The position numbers and the translations under genes were made by a program. Shown one piece after another: positions 9,651 through 18,970 of a DNA stretch of 64,000 bases. The notes beneath the pieces were generated by a model, which saw nothing but the letters and a program-made list of their open reading frames with translations, was not told where the DNA came from and did no database searches. Numbering within the stretch: the stretch's first letter is position 1; each line of letters starts with the position of its first letter. The DNA is taken from the NCBI GenBank assembly GCA_001464935.1, contig LNEL01000040.1, positions 1 to 64,000 on the forward strand. Reading direction: 5' to 3'. The stretch is from Gammaproteobacteria bacterium Ga0077536. Its GTDB lineage: Bacteria; Pseudomonadota; Gammaproteobacteria; Ga0077536.

Positions 9651-9787
9651 TTGGCCACCGAGAACACCGAGAAGGAAGGGATTGATGCTGCCGCGCTGAA
9701 ACGCCCTGGCCACCCGGCGCGCCGGCGTTTCAGAGCCCTCCAGTAAAATTCGTCTTCCTCGGTGTTCGCGGTGTTCTCGGTGGCAAA
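9651..9787. repeat. Long inverted-repeat element, copy 1
   Basis: Left arm TTGGCCACCGAGAACACCG and right arm CGGTGTTCTCGGTGGCAAAA are near-perfect reverse complements enclosing about 75 bases. The interior contains a second inverted repeat, CTGAAACGCC and GGCGTTTCAG. The element lies between convergent genes and ends in an A/T tract, so it could stop transcription from both sides. A related element lies at 11120-11274. Confidence 0.75.
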
Positions 9788-9831
9788 AAAGCCGATCCCG
9801 GTGCACGCACTGTCGCCCGGGACCCCTGAGC

Positions 9832-11067
9832 TCAGATGCGCTCGATGATGATCGCCGGTGCCATGCCGCCGGCGGCGCACATCGTGACCAGGCCGAACTG
9901 CTTGTCCTGCCGCTCGAGTTCGTCGAGGACGGTGCCGATCAGCATCGCGCCGGTCGCGCCGATCGGATGACCGAGCGCGATCGCACCGCCGTTGACATTG
10001 ACCTTGTCGCGATCGAGGTCGAGGTCGCGCATGTATTTCTCCGCGACCACCGCGAACGCCTCGTTGATCTCGAACAGGTCGATGTCGGCGAGCGTGAGCC
10101 CGGCCTTCGCGAGCACCTTGCGGGTGGCCGGCACCGGCGCGTTCAGCATCAGCGTCGGGGAGTCGCCGACGTTGGCGGTGGCGACGATGCGCGCGCGGGG
10201 CTTCATGCCGTGCGCGCGCGCGTAGTCCGGTGCGGCCAGCAGCAGCGCGGCGGCGCCGTCGGCGACGCCCGACGAGTTGCCGGCGTGGTGCACGTAACGG
10301 ATGTCCAGCGTCGGATACTGGCGCAGCACCAGCGCGCGATAGGTCGTGCCCTGTTCGTCGAGCGGATGATTGCCCATCGCTTCGAACGCGGGTTTGAGCT
10401 TCGCGAGGTCATCCAGCGAGGTGGTCGGCCGCGGCAGTTCGTCGCGGTCGAGCGCCAGCGTGCCGTCTTCGCGGTACACCGGCACCAGCGAACGCGCGAA
10501 GCGGCCTTCGGCGATCGCGCGGCCGGCGCGCGTCTGGCTCATCACACCGACCGCGTCGAGTGCTTCGCGCGAAATGCCTTCGAGCGTCGCAATCGCGTCG
10601 GCGCAGATCCCCTGGTGCGGCTGCGGATGGACTTCGCGCAGCCGCAGGTTGCCGCTGTCCATGAACGGCGAATCCTTGACGCCCGGGTTGCCGTAGGTCG
10701 ACATCATCTCGGTGCCGCCGGCGATCACGAGATCCTCCATGCCTGACATCAGCGCGGCCGCGGCGAAGTTGACCGCCGTGATCCCCGATCCGCAATAGCG
10801 GTCGAGCGTGACCCCGCTCGCGCGGATGTCATAGCCCGCGTCGAGCGCCGCCATGCGGGCGAGATCGCCACCCTGCTGGCCCCGCTGCGTGCTCGTGCCC
10901 CAGATGATGTCGTCGACCGCGGCGGTGTCGAGCCGGTTGCGCTCGGCTATCGCGCGCAGCACGGCGGCGCCGAGGTGCTGTGGATGGAAAGACGCCAGCG
11001 CGCCCTTGCCGGCCTTGCCAACGCCGCGCGGCGTGCGGCAGGCATCGATGATCCAGGCTTCGGTCAT
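9832..11067 (-). CDS. Acetyl-CoA acetyltransferase (thiolase)
   Basis: 411-residue thiolase, cytosolic, catalysing thiolytic cleavage of 3-ketoacyl-CoA (or the reverse condensation). The nucleophilic Cys is in [11 protein letters not shown] near residue 88; the C-terminal His and Cys motifs are [14 protein letters not shown] and [12 protein letters not shown] 11067 has AAGAGGAG upstream at suitable spacing; the track start is seven codons earlier. It follows the monooxygenase and SDR genes on the same strand but is separated from them by an inverted-repeat element, so it may be the last gene of that operon. Whether it is a biosynthetic or degradative thiolase is unresolved; context favours degradation. 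Confidence 0.88.
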   Translation of the reverse strand: MTEAWIIDACRTPRGVGKAGKGALASFHPQHLGAAVLRAIAERNRLDTAAVDDIIWGTSTQRGQQGGDLARMAALDAGYDIRASGVTLDRYCGSGITAVNFAAAALMSGMEDLVIAGGTEMMSTYGNPGVKDSPFMDSGNLRLREVHPQPHQGICADAIATLEGISREALDAVGVMSQTRAGRAIAEGRFARSLVPVYREDGTLALDRDELPRPTTSLDDLAKLKPAFEAMGNHPLDEQGTTYRALVLRQYPTLDIRYVHHAGNSSGVADGAAALLLAAPDYARAHGMKPRARIVATANVGDSPTLMLNAPVPATRKVLAKAGLTLADIDLFEINEAFAVVAEKYMRDLDLDRDKVNVNGGAIALGHPIGATGAMLIGTVLDELERQDKQFGLVTMCAAGGMAPAIIIERI

Positions 11068-11119
11068 TGTTGATGCTCCTCTTTTCACTGTTCAGTTGTG
11101 CCGGGTTCGGCGCTGGGTC

Positions 11120-11274
11120 ATTTGGCCACAGAGAACACCGGGAACACAGAGAAAAAAATAGATGAAGTGATGCCACTGCAAGCGCTAGCATCGTGCCGAT
11201 GCTGGAACCGATGTACCCATCCATCAATTCTTCTATTTCTCTGTGTTCTCTGTGTTCTCGGTGGCAAATTTTTT
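11120..11274. repeat. Long inverted-repeat element, copy 2
   Basis: Left arm CATTTGGCCACAGAGAACACC runs into an A-tract, and right arm TCTGTGTTCTCGGTGGCAAA runs into a T-tract. The outer arms share the GGCCACNGAGAACACC pattern with the element at 9651-9787. It sits between the SDR gene and the thiolase gene, both on the minus strand, and could reduce read-through within that operon. Confidence 0.75.
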
Positions 11275-11307
11275 TCGAAACCACCAGCGCAGTTGTCAAT
11301 CCCGGGC

Positions 11308-12093
11308 TCAGCGCGGCGCCATACGAATGGCGCCGTCGAGGCGCACGTCTTCGCCGTTGAAATAGCCGCAGGTGATCATGGTCAGTGCAAGTTGCGCGTA
11401 CTCCTCGGCGAGGCCGAGGCGCTTCGGGAACGGTACCTGCGCGGCGAGGCTCGCCTTCACACTCTCCGCCGCGCGCTGCAGCAGCGGCGTGTCGAAAATG
11501 CCGGGCAGGATGGTATTGCAGCGAATCGCTTCGCTCGCGAGATCGCGCGCGACGACCAGGTTCAGGCCGACGACACCGGCTTTCGACGCCGTGTAGGCGG
11601 CCTGGCCGATCTGGCCGTCCTCGGCGGCGACGGACGCCGTGTTCACGATTGCGCCGCGATCGCCGTCCGGCAGCGGCGGCAGGCTCAGCATGCCGGCCGC
11701 GCTCTTGGTGATGCAGCGGAAGGTGCCGATCAGGTTGACCTGGATGATGCGTTCGAAGTTCTCTATCGGATACTCGCGGATCTCGCCGGTCTGCCGATCG
11801 CGCGCGACGGTCTTCGCCGCCCCGCCGCCGACCCCGGCGCAGTTCACGAGAATGCGTTCCTGCCCGATCGCCGCGCGCGCCTGCGCGAACGCCGCGTCGA
11901 CATCCGCCGCGGACGTCACGTCGACCTTGCAGAACACACCGTTGATCTCCTCGGCGAGCATCTCGCCACGCTCGACGTTGACGTCGAAGATCGCGACGCG
12001 CACGCCGTGCGACGCGAGCAGCCGCGCCGTGGCTTCGCCCAGCCCCGAGGCGCCGCCCGTGATCACGGCGCTGATCGAATAATCGAGTTTCAT
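11308..12093 (-). CDS. SDR-family dehydrogenase, 3-hydroxyacyl-CoA / 17beta-HSD10-like
   Basis: 261-residue classical short-chain dehydrogenase. It has the cofactor motif TGGASGLGEAT near residue 14, NCAGVGG, an active-site Ser in NTASVAAEDGQ and the catalytic Tyr/Lys in YTASKAG. The insertion between strands and the LPGIFDTPLL segment resemble type 2 3-hydroxyacyl-CoA dehydrogenases that also oxidise hydroxysteroids, so a beta-oxidation or alcohol-oxidation role next to the thiolase is reasonable. Its ATG overlaps the stop of the upstream monooxygenase gene by four bases (ATGA), a sign of translational coupling. Substrate is inferred only. Confidence 0.85.
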   Translation of the reverse strand: MKLDYSISAVITGGASGLGEATARLLASHGVRVAIFDVNVERGEMLAEEINGVFCKVDVTSAADVDAAFAQARAAIGQERILVNCAGVGGGAAKTVARDRQTGEIREYPIENFERIIQVNLIGTFRCITKSAAGMLSLPPLPDGDRGAIVNTASVAAEDGQIGQAAYTASKAGVVGLNLVVARDLASEAIRCNTILPGIFDTPLLQRAAESVKASLAAQVPFPKRLGLAEEYAQLALTMITCGYFNGEDVRLDGAIRMAPR

Positions 12094-13565
12094 GCGTGTG
12101 CCTCCGCTGCGCGTTGTGCTTCGTAAACCGCTTCATCGGGCCGCACGGTGCGTGCGGCGAATTCGTCGATAGTATGCGGCCACTGGGTGACCATGCGCCC
12201 TGAGGCCGCGTTGTAGTAATGGCCGCAGTTCGCCTGCCAGACCTCGACGGCGCCGATCTCCTGCTGCATCGAGTCGTTGTAACGCGTTTCGACCTCCGCG
12301 CGCAGATCGAGAAACGCCAGTTGCTCGCGCTCGAGACGCCGGATCTGGCGCAGGATGTAATCGACCTGGATCTCCAGCATCGCGATGATCGAGCCGTTGT
12401 TGGTGTTCGGGCCATACAGCATGAAAAGATTCGGGAAGCCGCTCGTGGTGATCCCGAGATAGGCCTGCGCGCCGTCGCTCCAGGCCTCGTCGAGGCGGCG
12501 CCCGTGGCGACCGGTGACCTCAATCGCCGACAGGTACTTCGTGACCTTGAAGCCCGTCGCGAGGATCACGGTGTCGACCTTGCGCTCGCGGCCGTCGGCA
12601 GTCACGACGCCCGTGCGGCTCAGGCGTGTGATGCGATCGGTGACGAGTTCGACCTGCGGCAGGTTGAACACCGGGTAATAGAGGTTCGAGAACAGCGGCC
12701 GCTTGCAGCCGAACGGATGCGTCGGCACGAGCTTCGCGCGCAGCGCCGGGTCTTCGACCACGGCGATGTTGTCGAGCGCAAGCTGCGTCATGTCGGCCTG
12801 CAGCTGCGGATTGTTGAACAGGATGAACTCGTTCAGCTCCTTGTAGATCGTCGCCCGCGACTCGTGAATGGCGTTCAGATCGTGGACGAAATGCGCAAGT
12901 TCGTCGGCCGTGTAGGGCTTGTCGTCCTTCGGCGCCACCCAGTTCGCGGTGCGCTGGAACAGGTGCAGCGACGCGGTCTGGTGTGCGATCTCGGGCACGA
13001 ACTGCACGGCGCTCGCCGCGCTGCCGATCACAGCGACCTGCCGGCCGGTCAGATCGTGCGCGGAGTCCCAGCGCGCCGAGTGGAACAGCGTGCCGCTGAA
13101 CTCATCGAGCCCCGGGATGTCCGGCATCTCGAGCTCGTTGAACATGCCCATGCCGCTGACGAGGATCGGCGCGCGGAACACCTGGCCGTCGACGGTCTCG
13201 ACCTGCCAGCGCGCAGCGTCGTCCAGCCAGTGCGCCGAGCGCACTTCGTGGCCGAAACGTGCGTAGGGCAGGATGCCGTATCTCTCCGCGACGCCCTGAA
13301 GGTATTCGAGAATCTCGGCCTGGCCGGCAAACGGCCGCGTCCAGTCGCGCTTGAGTTCGAACGAAAATGAATACAGATGCGACTTCACATCGCATTCGGC
13401 GCCCGGGTAGCGGTTGTGCCACCAGGTGCCACCGACGCCGGTCGCCTTCTCGAGAATCACGAAGTCCCTGATCCCCGCTTCCAGCAGTTTGATTGCGGTG
13501 CACATGCCGCCGGGTCCGGCCCCGATGATGACGATGCGGAAGTCATGGGTCGCTGCTGCGCTCAT
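12090..13565 (-). CDS. Flavin-containing Baeyer-Villiger-type monooxygenase
   Basis: 491-residue class B flavoprotein monooxygenase. FAD-binding motif VIIGAGPGG is at the N-terminus, a GVGGTWWHNRYPGAECD segment follows, the Baeyer-Villiger fingerprint appears as FSGTLFHSARWD near residue 160, and a second nucleotide motif VIGSAASAVQ binds NADPH. Such enzymes insert oxygen next to a ketone to give an ester or lactone. The fingerprint ends WD rather than WP, seen in some family members. ATG 13565 precedes the conserved FAD strand by about ten residues; the 52-residue track extension is rejected. It is first in a monooxygenase-SDR-thiolase run and divergent from the CoA-transferase gene. Confidence 0.88.
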   Translation of the reverse strand: MSAAATHDFRIVIIGAGPGGMCTAIKLLEAGIRDFVILEKATGVGGTWWHNRYPGAECDVKSHLYSFSFELKRDWTRPFAGQAEILEYLQGVAERYGILPYARFGHEVRSAHWLDDAARWQVETVDGQVFRAPILVSGMGMFNELEMPDIPGLDEFSGTLFHSARWDSAHDLTGRQVAVIGSAASAVQFVPEIAHQTASLHLFQRTANWVAPKDDKPYTADELAHFVHDLNAIHESRATIYKELNEFILFNNPQLQADMTQLALDNIAVVEDPALRAKLVPTHPFGCKRPLFSNLYYPVFNLPQVELVTDRITRLSRTGVVTADGRERKVDTVILATGFKVTKYLSAIEVTGRHGRRLDEAWSDGAQAYLGITTSGFPNLFMLYGPNTNNGSIIAMLEIQVDYILRQIRRLEREQLAFLDLRAEVETRYNDSMQQEIGAVEVWQANCGHYYNAASGRMVTQWPHTIDEFAARTVRPDEAVYEAQRAAEAHA

Positions 13566-13823
13566 GCGGGGAAACACTCCGGTCTGCGGGTGATGCTGAG
13601 GCCCGGACCTTAGCAAGCGAACCGGCCGCACGTAAGCCCCCGAACGTGCGGGCTGCCGGCCGTTGGGCCTGACGGGCCACGCGCCGTGCGAGGCTGGCCC
13701 CGCTTGCAGACTTTCGGGCACTCTACGCGGCAGCGGGCCCGTCCCGCCGTCGGCGTCGATGACGCACCGTCCCGATCACGCCGCTGCGCCTGGCGCCGCG
13801 CAGCCGCTCCCAGCGAGGCACGC

Positions 13824-15029
13824 ATGAACATACTCGAAGGCATCCGGGTGCTCGATTTCACCCAGTACCTGTCCGGCCCCACGGTCACGCGCCTGATGGC
13901 GGAGATGGGCGCCGACATCATCAAGATCGAGCCGGCGCCGGGCGGCGATCCGTCACGCCAGCTGCCGTTCGTCATCGACGGTCGCAGCGGCTACTTCGTG
14001 CAGCAGAATCGCGGCAAGCGCAGCGTGTGTCTCGACCTTCGCCGCCCGGAGGCGCTCGCCATCGTGCGCGAACTGGTGGCCACGGTCGATGTCGTCGTCG
14101 AGAACTTCGGCCCGGGCGTGATGGAGAAACGGGGACTCGCGTGGGACGACCTGCGGGCCATCAACCCGCGGCTCGTGATGGCGTCGATTTCGGCCTATGG
14201 CCGCGACAGCCCGCTGTCGCACAAGACGGGCTACGACTGGGTGGCGCAGGCTTTCGCCGGTGTCATGCACATGACGGGCGAGGCCGACGGGCCGCCCCTG
14301 CCTGCCGGCGTGTCGGTGGCCGACGTGTCCTCCGGCGTGCACGCGTTCTCGGCAATCGGCTACGCGCTGTTCCATCGTGAACGCACGGGACTCGGCCAGT
14401 GGCTGGACATCTCGATGATCGACTCGATGTTCCACATGATGGAGATCCCCGTCCAGGGCAGCTCGCTGAGCAAGGGCCAGTACGTGCCCGGCCGCAAGGG
14501 CTCGCACCATCCGCAGGTGTCGCCGTTCGGCGTGTTCAAGGGGCCGAGCGGCTATCTCGTGGTGCTCGCATTGCAGGGCCAGTGGGCCAGTCTCTGCAGC
14601 GCGATGGAGCGCCCGGACCTCGAGCACGATCCACGCTTCGTCGACGGTGCGGCGCGCGTCGAACATCAGCGCGAGCTGGCGCCGATCATCGAAGCCTGGC
14701 TCGGTACCTTCGCCAGCAACGACGACATCCTCGACCTGCTGGAGCGCCATCGAGTGCCGGCTGCGCCGGTGCTGAGCCCGGCCGATGCGATCGATCATCC
14801 ATACTTCCGCGCGCGCGGCACCGTGCGCACGATCAGCGATCCGCTGCTCGGCGAATTCGCGATTCCCGGCTTCCCGCTGCGCTTCTCCGCGCAGCCCGAA
14901 CTGCCCGATCTGACGGCGCCGTTGCTCGGCGAACACAATGCGGACGTGCTCACCGGCACGCTGGGTTACAGTGCGGAGAGACTGGACGAACTGACGCGCA
15001 GCGGTGTGCTCAAACACGGCAATCGCTAG
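13824..15029 (+). CDS. CaiB/BaiF-family CoA-transferase (family III)
   Basis: 401-residue family III CoA-transferase, moving CoA between carboxylic acids in the cytosol. The start region ILEGIRVLDFTQYLSGPT and the ADIIKIEPAPGGDPSR segment are typical. The catalytic Asp is expected in the FGPGVMEKRGLAWDDL to YDWVAQAFAG portion, and the length is normal. ATG 13824 was chosen because homology begins there; the track extension from 13686 covers the divergent promoter region. It could activate the acid formed by the divergent monooxygenase pathway; the substrate is unknown. Confidence 0.88.
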   Translation: MNILEGIRVLDFTQYLSGPTVTRLMAEMGADIIKIEPAPGGDPSRQLPFVIDGRSGYFVQQNRGKRSVCLDLRRPEALAIVRELVATVDVVVENFGPGVMEKRGLAWDDLRAINPRLVMASISAYGRDSPLSHKTGYDWVAQAFAGVMHMTGEADGPPLPAGVSVADVSSGVHAFSAIGYALFHRERTGLGQWLDISMIDSMFHMMEIPVQGSSLSKGQYVPGRKGSHHPQVSPFGVFKGPSGYLVVLALQGQWASLCSAMERPDLEHDPRFVDGAARVEHQRELAPIIEAWLGTFASNDDILDLLERHRVPAAPVLSPADAIDHPYFRARGTVRTISDPLLGEFAIPGFPLRFSAQPELPDLTAPLLGEHNADVLTGTLGYSAERLDELTRSGVLKHGNR

Positions 15030-15127
15030 CGCGGACGCCAGGCATCATGCTCGATGCAGCCCGCGTACGGCTCGCGCGCCAACGCGCGCTGCCTTTCTGC
15101 GGGATCACGACCCGGGAGACCCTGACC

Positions 15128-15709
15128 ATGGACCATCGAGGCGGTAAAGTCGCGGACAAGCGCCACGCGGGCAGGTGGCTCCCGATGCTCGTCATGCTGC
15201 TCGGCTGGTGCCTGACGGCAATGGCCGACATCGCGCCAGACGCCGCCGCGCTCGCGGCGCGCATCCACCAGGAAGTGAACCTCGCGCGCGAACGCGAAGG
15301 CCTGCCACCGCTCGCCTGGCACGGCGAACTCGCCGCGATCGCGCAGAAGCACAGCACGGACATGGTCGGGCGGGACTATTTCTCGCACGCGAGCCCCGAG
15401 GGCACGTCGATGCGCGAGCGCTACGAGCAGGCGGCTTACGAATGCGCGGTGCAGGTCGGCGAGGAGATTTATGTCGGCGCGGAAAACATCGCGATGCACA
15501 CGCTGTACCGGCGCGTGCGGATCGACAGCGCAGGCCGGCGCCACTACGACTGGCTCGATGATGCCGCGCTGGCCAGAAAGGTCGTCAGCGGCTGGCTGCA
15601 GAGCGCGGGACACCGCCAGAACATGCTCGCGCCGCACTGGCAACGCGAAGGCATCGGCCTCGCGTTCAACGCGGACTACGAAGTGCTGATCACGCAGAAC
15701 TTCTGTTGA
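15128..15709 (+). CDS. CAP (SCP/PR-1)-domain secreted protein
   Basis: 193 residues: an N-terminal signal segment (LPMLVMLLGWCLTAMADI, residues about 18-35) followed by a CAP domain with LAAIAQKHSTDMVGRDYFSHASP, GENIA-like GAENIAMH and GHRQNMLAP. The two His of the CAP cavity (in KHSTDM and FSHASP) are retained. Bacterial CAP proteins are extracytoplasmic and of poorly defined function. The track ORF begins at 14399, but that part is a shadow of the CoA-transferase gene. ATG 15128 lies 98 bases after the CoA-transferase stop. Confidence 0.85.
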   Translation: MDHRGGKVADKRHAGRWLPMLVMLLGWCLTAMADIAPDAAALAARIHQEVNLAREREGLPPLAWHGELAAIAQKHSTDMVGRDYFSHASPEGTSMRERYEQAAYECAVQVGEEIYVGAENIAMHTLYRRVRIDSAGRRHYDWLDDAALARKVVSGWLQSAGHRQNMLAPHWQREGIGLAFNADYEVLITQNFC

Positions 15710-15749
15710 CCGTGGCGAAGGCGTGGCGGGCCCGCTGGGCAGGCATGCG

Positions 15750-16470
15750 ATGAACACGTCCACCGAGCTGACGGTCCTGCACATCGACGAGGATCTCGTC
15801 GCGATCGACAAGCCGCCGGGGCTGCTGGTCCATCCGTCCTCGCTCGATGCCCACGAAACCCGCAGCGCGCTCGCGCTCTTGAGCGAACAGCTCGCCCAGC
15901 CGCTGTGGACGGTGCACCGGCTCGACAAGGCGACTTCCGGCGTGCTCGTGTTCGCCCGCAGCCTCGAGGCTGCGCGCGCGCTGGGCGCGGCGTTCGAAGC
16001 CGGTAGCGTGAGCAAACGCTACCTCGCGCTGGTGCGCGGCTGGCCGCCCGACGCCGGCGAAATCGATTACGCGCTGGCCCGCGACCCTGAACTGCCGTCC
16101 GCCGGCCAGCCGCGTGTCGCGGCTGTCACCCGCTATCGCCGGCTGGCCTGTCACGAATGGCCGCTTGCCGTCGGCCGCCACCCGACCTGCCGCGTGGCGC
16201 TGGTCGAGGTCGAGCCGCTGAGCGGGCGACGCCACCAGATCCGCCGCCACTTCAAACATCTCGCGCATCCCCTGATCGGCGACAGCACCCACGGCAAGGG
16301 CCCGCTGAATCGCGCGCTCGCCGAGTGGCTCGGCGTGCAGCGGCTGTGGCTGCACGCGCGCACCCTGGTCATCCCCGCTCGTGATCGAAGCCGCCGCGAG
16401 CCACGAGTGGCAGCGGCTGATGCCGGCGCGTCCGGTGGTTGGCGCCGGGCACACCGCTGCCGTGCCATAG
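15750..16470 (+). CDS. truC: tRNA pseudouridine synthase, TruC/RluA-type, frameshifted near the 3' end
   Basis: RluA-superfamily pseudouridine synthase whose short length without an S4 domain best fits TruC (tRNA U65). The catalytic Asp is in WTVHRLDKATSGVLVF near residue 58, with GRRHQIRRHFKHLAHPLIGD downstream. The reading frame is intact to LWLHARTLVIP at about 16373. After that, family-like sequence (VIEAAASHEWQRLMPAR) continues only in the next frame and stops at TAG 16468. In the original frame the ORF runs on to 17252, antisense through the CBS gene, giving the implausible 509-residue track ORF. One extra base or a two-base loss near 16374-16381 explains this; a sequencing error is possible. 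The catalytic core is unaffected. Confidence 0.75.
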
Positions 16471-16661
16471 GGCGGAGGCTGCTGTCATCCGCAGGTTCAC
16501 GGCTTTCCGTCGCGGGCAGGGCGAACTGGTCGCCTGCCTGCATCACGCGTTGCTCGAATGGGCGGGCAGGACTGTCCGTTGAAGCACCGGCGCGTGCCGC
16601 CGTTACCGCGGCACCCGTAGCCGGCGATGCGCGCTGCTGCCGCGCCGGCCGCAGCGTTACC

Positions 16662-17120
16662 TCAGCTGCGTGCGACCCCCGCCGAGGTGTAGGTGCCGCC
16701 GATATACGCCTGCAGCTGGCCGATGAGCCAGCGCTGCTGTTTCAACGTTTCCTTGACGACGTCGCCAATCGAAATCATGCCGATCACGCGCTCGTGCTCG
16801 ATCACCGGCACGTGGCGGATGTCGCGTTCGATCATCAGCTGCATGCAGTCCTCGAGCGGCTGGTTGGGGCCAACGCTCAGCACGGCGGCAGTCATCACCT
16901 CGCGCACGCGCATCGTGCCCGCCTGCAGGCCCGGCATGCAGACCCGAATCGCGCAGTCGCGTTCGGACAGGATGCCGACGAGGCGCGTGCCGTCCAGGAC
17001 CAGCACGGCGCCAATGCGACGGGCGGACAGAATGGCGAGCGCAGCGGCGACGGATTCGTCCGGGCTGATGGCGAACAGCTCGTTGGACTTCGAGTCCAGG
17101 AATTCGCGGACCTTGATCAT
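16662..17120 (-). CDS. Tandem CBS-domain protein
   Basis: 152 residues made almost entirely of two CBS motifs: the first includes ISPDESVAAALAIL and IGAVLVLDG, the second VGPNQPLEDCMQLMIERDIRHVPVIE. Such stand-alone CBS pairs bind adenine nucleotides and act as energy or redox sensors; the partner is unknown. ATG 17120 has AAAGGG upstream and starts the conserved MIKVREFL segment; the 24-residue track extension is rejected. Monocistronic, convergent with truC. Confidence 0.88.
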   Translation of the reverse strand: MIKVREFLDSKSNELFAISPDESVAAALAILSARRIGAVLVLDGTRLVGILSERDCAIRVCMPGLQAGTMRVREVMTAAVLSVGPNQPLEDCMQLMIERDIRHVPVIEHERVIGMISIGDVVKETLKQQRWLIGQLQAYIGGTYTSAGVARS

Positions 17121-17349
17121 GGCGGTGACCCTTTCGTGATGAAGAATCAGGGTTCGCGGACGGCGTGTCCGCGGCTCAACCCGCCTGTGCACCGAAGTTA
17201 TCGCGGCATGCGGTGGCCGCGCTGCCAGTCTGCCGGGTGCGTGCCGGGGTGATGAATGGAGGCGTTACGTCGCAGACGGCGTTTCGGCTCAGCGCAGGGG
17301 CTGGCCCGACACCGCAGGACGGCGTGCCGGCGCGGGACCGGCGCGCGGT

Positions 17350-18948
17350 TCAGACGCCCGAGGGCATCGCCGTTTCGTGCGGTTCGGGGTGCGCGGCGGC
17401 CGGCTCGGTCACGGCGAACTTCGCGCAGCCGACGAGCACCCCGGCGAAGCCGAGATAGCTGAGCGCGACGTCCAGGCTCTGGCCGACGCCGATGTGCTCG
17501 CCGTGCATGAAGCCGAAGAAGGTCAGTGCGGCGCCCGCCGCGGCGAACGCGGCAGCCTTTTGCAGCTCGCGTTCGATGACGCACACGGCGATTGCGCCGA
17601 GGATCAGCCCGCCCAGAATCGCGCCGCCGCCGAGCACTTCGAGGCCTTGGTAGAGCACGCCGGTCTGGCCCAGCTTGTCGAGGCCGACCGCCGCCGCGTT
17701 CGTGCCCGCCGCGCCCAGCGCGTTGTCGATCTGCAGTTTGCCCCACGCCGCGAGGTGCGGCATGAATGCGAGAATGATGGCCGGTGCGTGGCTGCGCGGC
17801 GTTTCCTGGAACGCCTGCGCGCCGATCAGCATGCCGATGTAGAGCAGGATCGGCGCAATCGCGACGACCGGAATCAGTGATGTCATCACCGAGATCACGC
17901 CGAACCAGCACAGGACGAGCGCGGTCACGCCCGTGGCCGCGGAATAACCGATGCGCCCGCCCATGGCCTTCCAGCCGGGATGGCCGATGTACACCGCGTT
18001 GATGAACGGATTACCCATCAGGCAGCCGACGAGGCTGACCACGCCGTCAGCCGTCAGCACGCGCGTGGTCGGGAAGCTGTCGCCGCCGACCGCTGCGCTC
18101 TCGACGTTGTCCATCGCTTCGACCAGGTCGTAGATGCCGAACGGAATCGCGGTGACGAGGATGACGCCGAGGAACTCGAAGCCGGCGAACACGTGTCCGA
18201 ACGCGGGCAGCGGCACCGAGAAGCCGAAGTTCGCGAAGGATGCGCCGAGCGCGGCCAGGCTCATGCCGCCGATGGGCTTGCCGAGCAGCGCCGAGCCCCA
18301 GGCGATGAGGCAACCCAGCGCGATGGCGACGAGTCCGGCTGGGATGCCGCGAAACCAGCGCACGCCACCGAACCAGCTGACCATGATCACCGAGAAGCAC
18401 ACCACGCCGAGCAGCGGCGTCATGTACATCTCGAGCGCGGGCCTGAGTGCGATGAACGCGATCGACACGCCGGCCAGCGTGCCGAGCAGCGCCGCGCGCG
18501 GCGTGATCCGGCGTATCGCCGGCGCGATGAAGCCACCGATCATCAGCACGAAACTCTGCACGAACACCCAGGTGAGGCCGGCTTCCCAACCCTTGATCGG
18601 ATCGCCGGTGGTGGACGCGATCGGCAGCATGATCACGAACACGACAACGAACATGTGCGGCACGCTGATCCCGGAGGGCAGCGCGCAGACATCGCTGCGG
18701 CCCGTGCGCTGCGCGAGCTGGAACGCGAGATACGCGTAGTAGATGGTCGACAGGAACAGCATCAGCCCGGCTGCCGGCAGGATGCGGCCGAACACGATCT
18801 CGTCCGGCATTTTCAGCACGAAGCGCAGCAGACCGGTCAACACCAGCAGGTTGACGAGAATATTGGTGCCGAATCCGAAGTAGGCATTCCAGTCGCCGCT
18901 GACCCACAGGGCGGGGCCGGTGCGCGGGTTCGCGTGCGTTGCGCTCAT
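17350..18948 (-). CDS. Multi-spanning permease, NCS2/xanthine-uracil-like
   Basis: 532-residue inner-membrane protein with about a dozen hydrophobic helices. The N-terminal segment GDWNAYFGFGTNILVNLLVL and the ALPSGISVPHMFVVVF stretch resemble the putative xanthine/uracil/vitamin C permease group. ATG 18948 has AGAGGA upstream at good spacing. It begins 22 bases after the stop of the isochorismatase-family gene on the same strand, so the two probably share a transcript, and it is the likely importer of the ureide or purine-like substrate of the locus. The transported compound is inferred from context. Confidence 0.75.
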   Translation of the reverse strand: MSATHANPRTGPALWVSGDWNAYFGFGTNILVNLLVLTGLLRFVLKMPDEIVFGRILPAAGLMLFLSTIYYAYLAFQLAQRTGRSDVCALPSGISVPHMFVVVFVIMLPIASTTGDPIKGWEAGLTWVFVQSFVLMIGGFIAPAIRRITPRAALLGTLAGVSIAFIALRPALEMYMTPLLGVVCFSVIMVSWFGGVRWFRGIPAGLVAIALGCLIAWGSALLGKPIGGMSLAALGASFANFGFSVPLPAFGHVFAGFEFLGVILVTAIPFGIYDLVEAMDNVESAAVGGDSFPTTRVLTADGVVSLVGCLMGNPFINAVYIGHPGWKAMGGRIGYSAATGVTALVLCWFGVISVMTSLIPVVAIAPILLYIGMLIGAQAFQETPRSHAPAIILAFMPHLAAWGKLQIDNALGAAGTNAAAVGLDKLGQTGVLYQGLEVLGGGAILGGLILGAIAVCVIERELQKAAAFAAAGAALTFFGFMHGEHIGVGQSLDVALSYLGFAGVLVGCAKFAVTEPAAAHPEPHETAMPSGV

Positions 18949-18970
18949 GTGTCGTTCCTCTGTCGGAGGT

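Noticed and set aside
16484-16582. Short plus-strand reading frame after truC (VIRRFTAFRRGQGEL...)
   Set aside because: Looks protein-like and follows GGAGG, but lacks an ATG, GTG or TTG start and is only about 32 codons.
16471-17252. C-terminal half of the 509-codon truC ORF
   Set aside because: Downstream of a frameshift and antisense to the CBS gene; not a real domain.
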